Shown here piece after piece: positions 8,573-16,293 of a DNA stretch of 41,505 nt. A program made the translations under genes and the position numbers. Under the pieces are notes generated by a model. The model saw nothing but the letters and a program-made list of their open reading frames with translations, did no database searches and was not told the DNA's origin. How positions within the stretch are numbered: the first letter of the stretch is position 1; every line of letters starts with the position of its first letter. The stretch spans positions 1-41,505 of the forward strand of contig CAMQSU010000013.1 of the NCBI GenBank assembly GCA_947037025.1, read 5' to 3'. The stretch comes from an uncultured Clostridia bacterium. GTDB taxonomy: Bacteria; Bacillota; Clostridia; Christensenellales; UBA3700.

Positions 8573-10315
8573 ATGAATAAAACTGAAGTTAAATCTGTCA
8601 ATATTGCAAATGAGGCAGAGAAGAAGAAAGGTGCAGCAAAGACTGTTCCTATAGCAAAAATTGAAAAATCAGCTCCTACGCCAGTTGCGGCAAAACCAAA
8701 TGCACCGGTTGCAGCAAAAACAATTGCACCAGTTGCAGCAAAAACAATTGCACCGGTTGCAGCAAAACCAATTGCACCAGTTGCAGCAAAAGCTAAGGCA
8801 GCAAGTGCAGCAAAAACAATTGCACCGGTTGCAGCAAAAGCTAAGGCAGCAAGTGCGGCGGCTAAATCAAGTGTTAGCAAAAAGTCTGACATCAAAAAGA
8901 AGATTTTATTTGTAACAAGTGAAGCAGCACCATTTTTAAGAAGTGGCGGATTAGGAGATGTTGCAGGTGCATTACCTGCAACCTTATGCAAATTAGGAAC
9001 AGATACAAGAGTGATAATGCCGCTATATTATGATATTCCGGAGGAAGTAAGACGCACATTTAAGTATGTAGGCAGTGTATATGTTACACTATCGTGGAGA
9101 TATCAGTATTGCGGATTATTTGAATCTGAGCATAATGGAGTTAAATATTATTTTGTAGATAACGAGCAGTATTTCATGAGAGGCGGATTATACGGTCATT
9201 ATGATGATGCGGAGCGATTTGCATTTTTCTCAAGAGCGGCATTGGAGTGTTTAAGATTAATAGATTTCTATCCAGATGTTATACATTCTAATGATTGGCA
9301 TAGTGGTCTTGTTTCAGTATTCCTTGACTCATTTTATCGAGATAAAGAAAACTATAAAAACATCAAAACGGTTTTCACAATACATAACATAGAGTTTCAA
9401 GGAAAGTACGGGAATGAGCTTATGAGTGACATATTAGGATTGCCAGAGAAAAAAATGGATTTAGTCAATTATGCGGGCTGTATCAATTTCATGAAAGGCG
9501 CAATCGAGTCTGCAAATGCAGTGACGACAGTATCGCCATCTTATGCAAAAGAGATAATGAGTCCCTACTATGCGTATGGGCTTGAGTCAATATTGAAAGC
9601 TCGTATGGATAAACTTAGCGGAATTGTAAATGGAATTGATGTAGATATATACAATCCAGCAAAGGATACATTCATTGCGAAAAACTTTGACATTAAAACA
9701 ATTGAAAACAAATCAGCAAACAAGGAATCGCTTTTAAATATGTTAGGAATGGAGTATCACAAGTCAACACCACTTATTGGAATGGTATCAAGACTGACTG
9801 AGCAAAAAGGTTTAGATCTATTGTTGTCAAGACTAAATAATATTATGCAAACAAATGTGCAAATGATTATATTAGGCAAAGGCGATTGGAAATATGAAAA
9901 CAAGCTAATCGAAATGGCAAACAGATATCCGGAAAAACTAAAAGTAATAATCAACTTTTCAACTGACATTGCAAACAAAATTTATGCAGGCAGTGATATG
10001 TTCTTAATGCCATCTAAGTTTGAGCCATGCGGACTTAGCCAAATGATATCAATGCGATACGGAACAATCCCAATCGTTAGAAGGACAGGCGGACTTAATG
10101 ACACTGTTACAGGATTTGATCCAGAGAATTTGACTGGTGACGGATTCACATTTTATAGTTATAATTCTGATGATATGCTTGATGCGATTATGCGTGCAAT
10201 AGGCACATACCACTGCAAACGCGAGTGGGATGTTATTGTTAAAAACGCTATGAACAAGGATTTTTCTTGGGAAGAGTCAGCTAAGCAGTATTTGGACTTG
10301 TATAACAAATTATAA
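8573..10315 (+). CDS. glgA: Glycogen synthase with N-terminal Ala/Lys/Pro repeat extension
   Basis: A 580-residue GT5 glycogen synthase, which transfers glucose from ADP-glucose to the growing alpha-1,4 chain. The GT-B catalytic part starts near residue 108 (KKKILFVTSEAAPF) and is about 473 residues, the normal full length. It contains SNDWHSGL, FTIHNIEFQG, VNGIDVDIYNP, the second-domain start TPLIGMVSRLTEQKG, and the signature SKFEPCGLSQ with RRTGGLNDTV. Ahead of it lie about 107 extra residues, charged at first and then eight 8-residue units of the type APVAAKTI (residues 36-99). The ADP-glucose loop normally written KTGGL reads RSGGL (Arg123). The start at 8573 has AAGGGGAAACT in front, and no ATG within the repeat region has a comparable site, so the extension is probably translated. 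It is third in the glgCDA operon. Confidence 0.95.
   Translation: MNKTEVKSVNIANEAEKKKGAAKTVPIAKIEKSAPTPVAAKPNAPVAAKTIAPVAAKTIAPVAAKPIAPVAAKAKAASAAKTIAPVAAKAKAASAAAKSSVSKKSDIKKKILFVTSEAAPFLRSGGLGDVAGALPATLCKLGTDTRVIMPLYYDIPEEVRRTFKYVGSVYVTLSWRYQYCGLFESEHNGVKYYFVDNEQYFMRGGLYGHYDDAERFAFFSRAALECLRLIDFYPDVIHSNDWHSGLVSVFLDSFYRDKENYKNIKTVFTIHNIEFQGKYGNELMSDILGLPEKKMDLVNYAGCINFMKGAIESANAVTTVSPSYAKEIMSPYYAYGLESILKARMDKLSGIVNGIDVDIYNPAKDTFIAKNFDIKTIENKSANKESLLNMLGMEYHKSTPLIGMVSRLTEQKGLDLLLSRLNNIMQTNVQMIILGKGDWKYENKLIEMANRYPEKLKVIINFSTDIANKIYAGSDMFLMPSKFEPCGLSQMISMRYGTIPIVRRTGGLNDTVTGFDPENLTGDGFTFYSYNSDDMLDAIMRAIGTYHCKREWDVIVKNAMNKDFSWEESAKQYLDLYNKL
8678..8869 (+). repeat. 24-base tandem repeat inside glgA
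   Basis: Eight in-frame units of 24 bases encode residues 36-99 of GlgA. Six units follow T/A-P-V-A-A-K-x-x and two are the variant AASAAK(A)x. Neighbouring units are nearly identical at the DNA level (for instance GTTGCAGCAAAAACAATTGC recurs), which points to recent expansion by slippage or unequal recombination. Confidence 0.9.
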
Positions 10316-10431
10316 TTTAATAAGCAGCACTTAACAAGATAAATAGTAATTATCAGTCAATACTATAGCGTTTTATCGGATAAAATCAATAATTTTTATA
10401 AGATTTAAATTTATAAAAGTTTACATAAGCA

Positions 10432-10461
10432 AAGAGATAGAGTAAAGTCACTCTATCTCTT
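10432..10461 (+). terminator. Perfect 12-bp hairpin after glgCDA
   Basis: AAGAGATAGAGT (10432-10443) and ACTCTATCTCTT (10450-10461) pair without mismatch around a 6-base loop, about 115 bases past the glgA stop. The downstream tail CCTTATAAATT is not a clear T-run, so it may be a weak terminator or an mRNA 3'-end stabiliser. Confidence 0.5.
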
Positions 10462-10563
10462 CCTTATAAATTAGGAAATTCTACTAAAATTTGCAGTATG
10501 AAAGTAAAGTCCTGAATTTGAATGTAAAATAATCTGATTACGAACTGCTAAAGATGATTAATG

Positions 10564-10592
10564 TTGCATATAATGGTATTATATGGTATAAT
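10564..10592 (+). promoter_or_regulatory. sigma-A promoter of glgP
   Basis: TTGCAT (10564-10569), a 17-base spacer and TATAAT (10587-10592) predict a transcript starting near 10599, giving a leader of about 225 bases before glgP. Confidence 0.7.
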
Positions 10593-10600
10593 TTTACATG

Positions 10601-10725
10601 ACATGGTCATAAATACCATGTGCAATATACAGTGTTACAAACGGGAATATTACATGCATATACAGGTATAATAAATATTATTTTTATTATTATGCCTCAA
10701 TCACTAAAATTTTATGTTTGGTGAT
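10601..10725 (+). promoter_or_regulatory. Structured leader of glgP
   Basis: The predicted transcript begins almost directly with a hairpin, ACATGGT (10601-10607) with ACCATGT (10615-10621). A second stem, ATCACTAAA (10700-10708) with TTTGGTGAT (10717-10725, one G-U), lies further down. Neither has a T-run. No known riboswitch class was recognised and no short ORF with a good RBS was seen. Confidence 0.35.
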
Positions 10726-10823
10726 AAATAGCAAGTAAATGAAGTTTGCTGTATTATTTATAATGATAATAATTTTATGAAGCCTTTGATTGCTTTGCAG
10801 CTTTTGGAGGGACAAGGAGATAT

Positions 10824-13322
10824 ATGATCACAAGTGAAGATTTTTTAGTAAAAATTATAGCGAAAGCAAATAATCACTATGGAAAAAAAATTGAAGAATG
10901 CAGCCGTACACAGCTATATAAAGTAGTTGCAAGTACAGTTAAAGATATTCTTAACGAAAAGAGAATCGCATTTAAAACAGCACGTAATGAGCAAGAGTGC
11001 AAGCAAGTATATTACATGTCAATGGAGTTTTTGCTAGGAAAATCATTGAAAAACCATCTATTTAATTTGGGAATCACTGATGTAGTGGAAAGCGTAATAA
11101 GCAAGTTTGGCGCAAGCGTTGATGAGCTATGCGAAATTGAGCCTGATGCAGGTTTAGGTAACGGCGGACTAGGTAGACTGGCTGCTGCGTACATGGAGTC
11201 ACTTACTAACTTAAATTATGTAGCAAGCGGATTTTCGATCAAGTACGAGTATGGTATTTTTAAACAGAAGATGACAGACGGCTGGCAGATGGAACTTCCT
11301 GATGATTGGTTGAAAGATGGAGCTGTATGGCTTGGAGCGCGTGATGAGGAAACTCTAGAAGTCAGCTTTGGCGGAGAGGTTATTCAACATTGGTGTGACA
11401 ACAAAATGAATATCGAGTACAAAAACGCATCAACAATCCGTGCCGTACCGTACGATATGAATATCAGCGGATACCACACTGATGCAGTAAATAAACTAAG
11501 ACTATGGGACGCAAAATCTCCGGTTGATTTTGATATGCAAGCATTCGCACGAGGTGAGTATGTAAAAGCACTTGAAAGCAAATCGTTAGCTGAGTCAATC
11601 AGCAAAATTTTGTATCCTGCCGATGATCACATGGAAGGCAAGTCATTAAGGCTTAAACAACAGTATTTCTTTGTATCGGCATCAATACAGTCATTAATAG
11701 CAACGCATATTCGCGATTATGGAACGCTTGACAATCTAGCGGAAAAAGTATCTATCCATATTAATGATACGCACCCAACACTATGTATACCAGAGCTTAT
11801 GCGTATCCTGCTTGATCAGTATAATTATACATGGGATGATGCATGGACAATTGTATGCAAGACAATGAGCTATACAAACCATACAGTAATGGCAGAGGCA
11901 CTAGAGAAATGGCCAGAGAGTTTATTCTCAATGCTGCTTCCACGTATCCATCAAATAGTGATAGAGATAAACAAAAGGTTTTGTGCAGAGCTTACTACAA
12001 TGTATCCGGAAGATTGGGGCAAAATTGCATATAACGCTATATTAGGCGATGGACAAGTAAGAATGGCAAATATGTGCCTAAGTGCATCGCATACAATTAA
12101 CGGAGTAAGTGCACTTCATAGTGAGCTATTAAAGCAAGGCTTATTTGCAGATTATTGCAAAATGCGTCCTGACAAGTTCACAAATGTTACTAATGGTATC
12201 ACATACAGAAGATGGCTTGCACTTGCAAACCCTAAACTTACTGATTATATAACAAGCCTTATCGGCGATGAGTTCCTAAAAGATTGCAATCAGTTATCAA
12301 AGCTTGCAAAGTTTAAGGATGATACAGCAGTATTAGATAAGATTGGCAAGATTAAGCAAGAAAACAAAGTAAGACTTATTGACTATATTCGTGAGAATAA
12401 CGGAATTGAAGTTGACCCTAACAGTATTTTTGATGTACAAGTAAAAAGATTGCATGAGTATAAGCGTCAATTACTAAATTGCATGAATATTATTGATTTA
12501 TATTTAAGGCTTAAGGATAATCCAGACCTAGATATTCAACCAAGAACATTTATTTTTGGTGCAAAAGCAGCGCCAAGTTATTATACTGCAAAAAGCATTA
12601 TTAGATTAATTTGTATGATCGGAGAGCATGTTAACAATGACCCTTCAATCAAAGGCAAACTAAAAGTAGTATTCTTAGAGAATTATCGTGTAAGTTTAGC
12701 GGAAATTGTTATGCCAGCATCAGATGTAAGCGAGCAAATTTCTATTGCAGGAAAAGAAGCATCAGGTACAGGTAATATGAAGTTCATGATTAACGGTGCA
12801 ATTACTATGGGTACAATGGATGGCGCAAATGTAGAAATACATGAGAATGTAGGCGATGATAACATATTCATATTCGGACTTAGAGAGCATGAAGTTACAG
12901 ATTTATACCGTTCTGGCTATGAGCCATCAAGGTACTATAACGGCAACGAAAGAATCAGGCGAGTTATCGATATGTTAAACGCAGGTATTGGCGGAGTTCA
13001 GTTTACTGAAATAGCACATATTTTAACTACTAGTGACCCTTATATGTGTTTAGCAGATTTCGATAGTTATGTTGCAGCGCAAGATTCACTTGATAAAGCT
13101 TATCGTGATAAAAAACGTTGGAACAAAATGGCTTTAATTAATATAGCTAATAGTGGATTCTTCTCATCAGATAGATCAATTGAGGAATATGCTGATAGAA
13201 TTTGGAATTTAACTAAAGTTGATATTAACAAAAAAGTTGCTAAAAAAGCAAAAACTAAAGATGCTAAACCAGCAGCCAAAGTTGCAGCTTCAAAGGCAAA
13301 ATCCACTAATGCAAATAAATAA
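10824..13322 (+). CDS. glgP: Glycogen/maltodextrin phosphorylase with Lys/Ala-rich tail
   Basis: An 832-residue GT35 alpha-glucan phosphorylase, which releases glucose-1-phosphate from glycogen with pyridoxal phosphate. Conserved features are GLGNGGLGRLAAAYMES, HINDTHPTLCIPE, YTNHTVMAEALE, VKRLHEYKRQLLN and the cofactor region EASGTGNMKF, in which Lys653 should bind PLP. The length is slightly above the bacterial average because of a final stretch of about 30 residues rich in Lys, Ala and Ser (KKVAKKAKTK...AAKVAASKAK), which resembles the composition of the GlgA extension. It is transcribed separately from glgCDA from its own promoter with a long leader, and ends at a strong terminator. Confidence 0.97.
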   Translation: MITSEDFLVKIIAKANNHYGKKIEECSRTQLYKVVASTVKDILNEKRIAFKTARNEQECKQVYYMSMEFLLGKSLKNHLFNLGITDVVESVISKFGASVDELCEIEPDAGLGNGGLGRLAAAYMESLTNLNYVASGFSIKYEYGIFKQKMTDGWQMELPDDWLKDGAVWLGARDEETLEVSFGGEVIQHWCDNKMNIEYKNASTIRAVPYDMNISGYHTDAVNKLRLWDAKSPVDFDMQAFARGEYVKALESKSLAESISKILYPADDHMEGKSLRLKQQYFFVSASIQSLIATHIRDYGTLDNLAEKVSIHINDTHPTLCIPELMRILLDQYNYTWDDAWTIVCKTMSYTNHTVMAEALEKWPESLFSMLLPRIHQIVIEINKRFCAELTTMYPEDWGKIAYNAILGDGQVRMANMCLSASHTINGVSALHSELLKQGLFADYCKMRPDKFTNVTNGITYRRWLALANPKLTDYITSLIGDEFLKDCNQLSKLAKFKDDTAVLDKIGKIKQENKVRLIDYIRENNGIEVDPNSIFDVQVKRLHEYKRQLLNCMNIIDLYLRLKDNPDLDIQPRTFIFGAKAAPSYYTAKSIIRLICMIGEHVNNDPSIKGKLKVVFLENYRVSLAEIVMPASDVSEQISIAGKEASGTGNMKFMINGAITMGTMDGANVEIHENVGDDNIFIFGLREHEVTDLYRSGYEPSRYYNGNERIRRVIDMLNAGIGGVQFTEIAHILTTSDPYMCLADFDSYVAAQDSLDKAYRDKKRWNKMALINIANSGFFSSDRSIEEYADRIWNLTKVDINKKVAKKAKTKDAKPAAKVAASKAKSTNANK

Positions 13323-13368
13323 TATTCACTTTAGATAAATTTATTTATGTTAATTAAATTAATAATAT

Positions 13369-13401
13369 AAAAGGTGCAAAGCATAAAGCTTGCACCTTTT
13401 T
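13369..13401 (+). terminator. Intrinsic terminator after glgP
   Basis: AAAAGGTGCA (13369-13378) pairs with TGCACCTTTT (13391-13400). An inner AGC/GCT pair closes the loop with one bulged A, and the 3' arm ends in a T-run. Confidence 0.85.
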
Positions 13402-13488
13402 ATATGCTTAAATGCTCGTATTTTATTAGTGAGGATTTTATTTATCCGCTTATATGTTAGCATTGCAAGCAGAATAACTATAAATTAA

Positions 13489-13683
13489 GTCCACTAATAG
13501 TGGATAATACAATAGATAAATAACTAATATATCAGCTATTATCTGCATAATGTGGATTAAGTTGCGATTAAACGATACTTTTTTATAATATTGTCCGCAT
13601 ACAGTGGATAAGTATAAATACCTAATATATAATTTTGAATAAATAAAAGCCTATTATCCACAGTGAGTGGATAATAGGCTTTT
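13489..13683. repeat. Array of four quasi-palindromic TGGATAA repeats
   Basis: Four copies of a quasi-palindrome of the type T-C-C-x-C-A-(n)-TGGATAA occur. The TGGATAA cores start at 13501, 13553 (TGGATTA), 13605 and 13668, so the first three are exactly 52 bases apart. A flanking ATAAATAxCTAATATAT also repeats (about 13516 and 13614). The first copy is a 15-base palindrome (TCCACTA-A-TAGTGGA); the last contains a perfect DnaA-box sequence TTATCCACA (13654-13662) within a terminator stem. The gap 13402-13716 otherwise holds no gene. Confidence 0.65.
13645..13683 (-). terminator. Strong, probably bidirectional terminator
   Basis: A perfect 17-base-pair stem (13645-13661 with 13667-13683) has a 5-base loop, begins AAAAGCC and ends GGCTTTT. 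It lies 33 bases past the minus-strand acyltransferase gene and would also stop read-through from glgP. Confidence 0.8.
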
Positions 13684-13716
13684 ATCATATATTAGATTAA
13701 ATTGATTATTGCGATA

Positions 13717-14553
13717 TTATATAAATATAAAGTTGCCGGGAGTTATAAAAAGATAGCTTGTAACTGATAGCAATACAATAATAATAGGCTGATGCAAAAT
13801 ATATACCCAAAGAGCAAGTCTACCCCAAATGCCTACTGGTTTATGCCAATTGTATTTGTCTAGCGCAGGTAGTAGGGATTTCTTTTCTTTATACCAAAAT
13901 GGACCAACGCTTGCACCTAATAGCACATATCCTACGTTAGGAAGCAAAGGGAAGTAATCTGCTGAATAACCATTTGTATGATTCCATGCTCCAATAAATT
14001 CATATCCGAGTTCTTCAGGTGGATTTTCGATATATACGCCATTTATTATTATGATTACAAGTCCGATAACTAAGCATAAAACGCTTGTAGCTATTTTATT
14101 GTGTCTTGCGACAAAGTCAATTATGCACCAAAATATTATTGAAAATGCTAACATATGTAATACGCCAAATCTAATTATAGCAGTTTCCCCGAATAAGCTT
14201 GTAACTAAAGTAACAGCTAATGCAAGTATTACTGCCTGTATTCCGCGTGTTAGATTATTTCTTGATAGAGAGCATGATATTCCGCACAGTACAAAAAACA
14301 CGCAAAATATTATAGGATGAAATATGTCCCTAATTCCGCTATCCCAATATTTAAGAGCAAAATCATAAGCTTTTTCATGTATCGCACTTTCTTGAATCCA
14401 TTCGGGGCCAAATACACTCCAAATATCAAACATTAAGTGATCCCAAATCATAAGTAAAACGCAAAGTCCTCTTATAAAGTCTAGCTCCCATATTCTGCGT
14501 GATTTTAGAGGTTTAGGTATAACATCTACGCTAGTTATTGTATTTTTTTGCAT
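13717..14553 (-). CDS. Heparan-alpha-glucosaminide N-acetyltransferase-like membrane protein (DUF1624)
   Basis: A 278-residue multi-pass membrane protein. It opens with the family hallmark RIWELDFIRGLCVLLMIWDH near residues 17-36, with the conserved arginine-glycine and the histidine of the first membrane helix. About seven further hydrophobic helices follow. Bacterial members of this HGSNAT/DUF1624 group are thought to acetylate sugars across the membrane; the substrate here is unknown. Start: ATG at 14553 has GAGGAAATA in front, while the in-frame ATG at 14571 has no ribosome binding site. It lies 87 bases downstream of the unknown membrane gene on the same strand and may be co-transcribed with it. 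Confidence 0.8.
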   Translation of the reverse strand: MQKNTITSVDVIPKPLKSRRIWELDFIRGLCVLLMIWDHLMFDIWSVFGPEWIQESAIHEKAYDFALKYWDSGIRDIFHPIIFCVFFVLCGISCSLSRNNLTRGIQAVILALAVTLVTSLFGETAIIRFGVLHMLAFSIIFWCIIDFVARHNKIATSVLCLVIGLVIIIINGVYIENPPEELGYEFIGAWNHTNGYSADYFPLLPNVGYVLLGASVGPFWYKEKKSLLPALDKYNWHKPVGIWGRLALWVYILHQPIIIVLLSVTSYLFITPGNFIFI

Positions 14554-14640
14554 TATTTCCTCTCTTTGCATTTGTATTTAGTGTAATTGCAACAAAAAAT
14601 ATATTAATTGCAGAGTATTCTGATAAACTATATATAACAT

Positions 14641-15312
14641 TTAGTTATGTGGATTATTGTCATATTGCTGTTTATTATGTTGTTTATGTTGTTTATTTTT
14701 TGCTTTAGAGTGTTTTTTGTTTGGATCTTCGGTTGGTTTTTCTCTAATGTCAATTCTCTCATACTTGCCGTGATTATCCCTAAATATCTCAAAGTGGTTA
14801 GCATATTCATGAACAATTATTTTAGCATCTACATTAGATCGGTATATCATAGGCGGGGGATTTTTAATGCGTTCTTTTTTAGTTTGATAGTACATAGGAT
14901 GAGAGTCGTGAGGCATTTGCCCCTCATATTTAATAAAGTATTTACCTGGGTCAGAGTGGTATAATTTTTTTTCTCGCTCAAGGTCAGCTTTATCTTTAAT
15001 TTTTCTTCTAGCTTCACTTACATCCATCATTTCTTTAATAGGTGTAACTATTAAATGTCTAATTGTAATTATAATACTGCCTACAAAGCATAGTGACAAT
15101 CCGCAATAAAATATTACTGTGTTTGAGTTCATAACAGTTAAATCAAGTCCGCCAGTCAGCATTAATATACCGCTGATTATCATGTAAATAAGTGGTATCC
15201 ATAACCCAAAATAAACTATTAAATTTAATAGTATCAGTGATATAACTTGTAGCACTTTCATTATTGTTTTCATAAGGGCAGTCATAAAAATGCCAAATCC
15301 TAATAGCCTCAT
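14641..15312 (-). CDS. Unrecognised membrane protein with charged, His/Lys-rich tail
   Basis: Not recognised. The 223 residues fall into three parts. Two or three N-terminal hydrophobic segments span about residues 8-85 (LQVISLILLNLIVYFGLW and IFYCGLSLCFVGSIIITI are clearest). A soluble middle region with many charged residues follows. Around 150-190 lies a possible small beta domain (IYRSNVDAKIIVHEY, FEIFRDNHGKYERIDI). The last about 30 residues are low-complexity Lys/His/Gln/Asn. The start is supported by AAGGAGGG 8 bases before the ATG. A promoter with an extended -10 lies upstream. Confidence 0.75.
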   Translation of the reverse strand: MRLLGFGIFMTALMKTIMKVLQVISLILLNLIVYFGLWIPLIYMIISGILMLTGGLDLTVMNSNTVIFYCGLSLCFVGSIIITIRHLIVTPIKEMMDVSEARRKIKDKADLEREKKLYHSDPGKYFIKYEGQMPHDSHPMYYQTKKERIKNPPPMIYRSNVDAKIIVHEYANHFEIFRDNHGKYERIDIREKPTEDPNKKHSKAKNKQHKQHNKQQYDNNPHN

Positions 15313-15400
15313 ATATGCAACCCTCCTTGTATGTAATTAGTCAATATTAAATATTGTTATGCTACTATATATTATCTATAATTATATTGTATTCCTTATA

Positions 15401-15428
15401 ATTATAACACATTTTAATAAAAAAGCAA
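15401..15428 (-). promoter_or_regulatory. sigma-A promoter with extended -10 for the minus-strand membrane genes
   Basis: On the minus strand TTGCTT (15428-15423), a 16-base spacer ending TGT, and TATAAT (15406-15401) lie about 90 bases before the 223-residue membrane protein gene. Confidence 0.55.
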
Positions 15429-15632
15429 GTTTATTTTATTGTAATTTACAATAAGTAATAGCACAGTATATAGATTATCATTATATATTGACTAAATTAT
15501 TCTAATTATGTGATTAATATAGAAGTTCAATCATATATTAATAAATTGCTGCTAATAATCATTAAATAATAAAAAATAATTGTCTTTTAGTAAAGAATAA
15601 GCAAAGATCATGTCAACCATCTAACAATTCTC

Positions 15633-15661
15633 TTGATGCTGTTGACATTGTTATATATAAT
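15633..15661 (+). promoter_or_regulatory. Promoter of the candidate small RNA
   Basis: TTGATG (15633-15638), a 17-base spacer and a perfect TATAAT (15656-15661). An overlapping TTGACA at 15642-15647 has only weak -10 candidates (near 15666). No protein gene follows on the plus strand before the terminator. Confidence 0.5.
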
Positions 15662-15667
15662 GTGCTA

Positions 15668-15805
15668 ACATAATAATATAAAGAGCGGATGAGTTCGCTT
15701 ATACTAGACTTAACAGTCTACAATTGTACAAATATATAATTTTGCATTAAATTACATATTGTTGATAAAAGAGGTACTTCAAACGGAGTACCTCTTTTAT
15801 CCTTT
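15668..15805 (+). ncRNA. Candidate small structured RNA
   Basis: A promoter and a strong terminator bracket about 138 bases without a convincing reading frame. The interval contains stem GAGCGGA/TTCGCTT (15683-15700, tetraloop), stem TAGACT/AGTCTA (15705-15720, 4-base loop), an AT-rich linker, then the 15-base-pair terminator stem at 15764-15801. The family is not recognised; it does not show the conserved cores of 6S, SRP, tmRNA or RNase P RNA. Expression is inference only. The rest of the 15313-15904 gap shows nothing else apart from the promoter at 15401-15428 and the terminator at 15858-15889. Confidence 0.4.
15764..15801 (+). terminator. Perfect 15-bp terminator-type hairpin
   Basis: GATAAAAGAGGTACT (15764-15778) pairs perfectly with AGTACCTCTTTTATC (15787-15801) around an 8-base loop. 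The 3' arm carries the T-run, followed by CTTTC. It would end the candidate small RNA. Confidence 0.7.
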
Positions 15806-15857
15806 CATAAACAAGTTATTTATTAAAAATGATATTATCAGCATAAGATAAAATAAT

Positions 15858-15889
15858 ATAGTGCCGCAGCGTAATTGCTGTGGCACTAT
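15858..15889 (-). terminator. Terminator of the XRE regulator gene
   Basis: A 13-base-pair stem (15858-15870 with 15877-15889, one G-U) with a 6-base loop sits 15 bases past the minus-strand regulator gene and is followed, on that strand, by ATTATTTT. Confidence 0.7.
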
Positions 15890-15904
15890 TGATTTTATAA
15901 TATA

Positions 15905-16207
15905 TTACAAAGGGTAGTTTTCTTTCAAGCTAGTTTCCGCTAGCCTTTTTTTTACATAATAGTCGTGAGTTAAAGTCTTAAGATCGCTATATCTATCATT
16001 ATCTTCAGTAGAGTCATATCCAAGCAATTGCTCTATACTAATATTAAATGCATCAGCAAGACGGCAAACTATAATTAATTCAGGCTCACTATCTGCATTT
16101 TCATAATGAGAAATAGTCCTTTGAGAAACTTTAATTATTGCTGCTAATTTTCCTTGCGTTAAATCTAGAGATTTTCTAATTTTTTTCAGATTGGTACTAA
16201 AGTTCAT
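15905..16207 (-). CDS. XRE-family helix-turn-helix transcriptional regulator
   Basis: A 100-residue protein with one Cro/CI-type HTH at about residues 5-62: NLKKIRKSLDLTQGKLA, VSQRTISHYE, and the tail helix NISIEQLLGYD. The remaining about 38 residues are charged and carry no recognisable sensor domain. Such small regulators usually dimerise and repress nearby promoters. RBS AGGAGG is 5 bases before the ATG. It has its own consensus promoter and terminator. Its target is unknown; the palindrome at 16612-16637 in front of the next gene is a candidate operator. Confidence 0.9.
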   Translation of the reverse strand: MNFSTNLKKIRKSLDLTQGKLAAIIKVSQRTISHYENADSEPELIIVCRLADAFNISIEQLLGYDSTEDNDRYSDLKTLTHDYYVKKRLAETSLKENYPL

Positions 16208-16237
16208 CGTTGCCTCCTAAGTCTATCTAACACAATT

Positions 16238-16266
16238 ATTATAACATAATATTTAGCAAATTTCAA
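16238..16266 (-). promoter_or_regulatory. sigma-A promoter of the XRE gene
   Basis: On the minus strand TTGAAA (16266-16261), a 17-base spacer ending TGT, and TATAAT (16243-16238), 31 bases before the start codon. Confidence 0.75.
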
Positions 16267-16293
16267 TACTTTTCGTATAAATTAAATTTTTTT

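Noticed and set aside
8365..8991. Long Ala-rich reading frames on the minus strand and in another plus frame over the glgA repeats
   Set aside because: They are created by the 24-base repeat being open in several frames; no ribosome binding sites, and glgA itself is certain.
15689..15739. A 16-codon ORF (MSSLILDLT...) inside the candidate small RNA
   Set aside because: Very short, with only a weak AAGAG upstream and lying across both hairpins; no reason to call it a gene, though a leader peptide cannot be excluded.
15755..15810. Attenuator belonging to a plus-strand gene
   Set aside because: No plus-strand gene follows before the convergent XRE unit.
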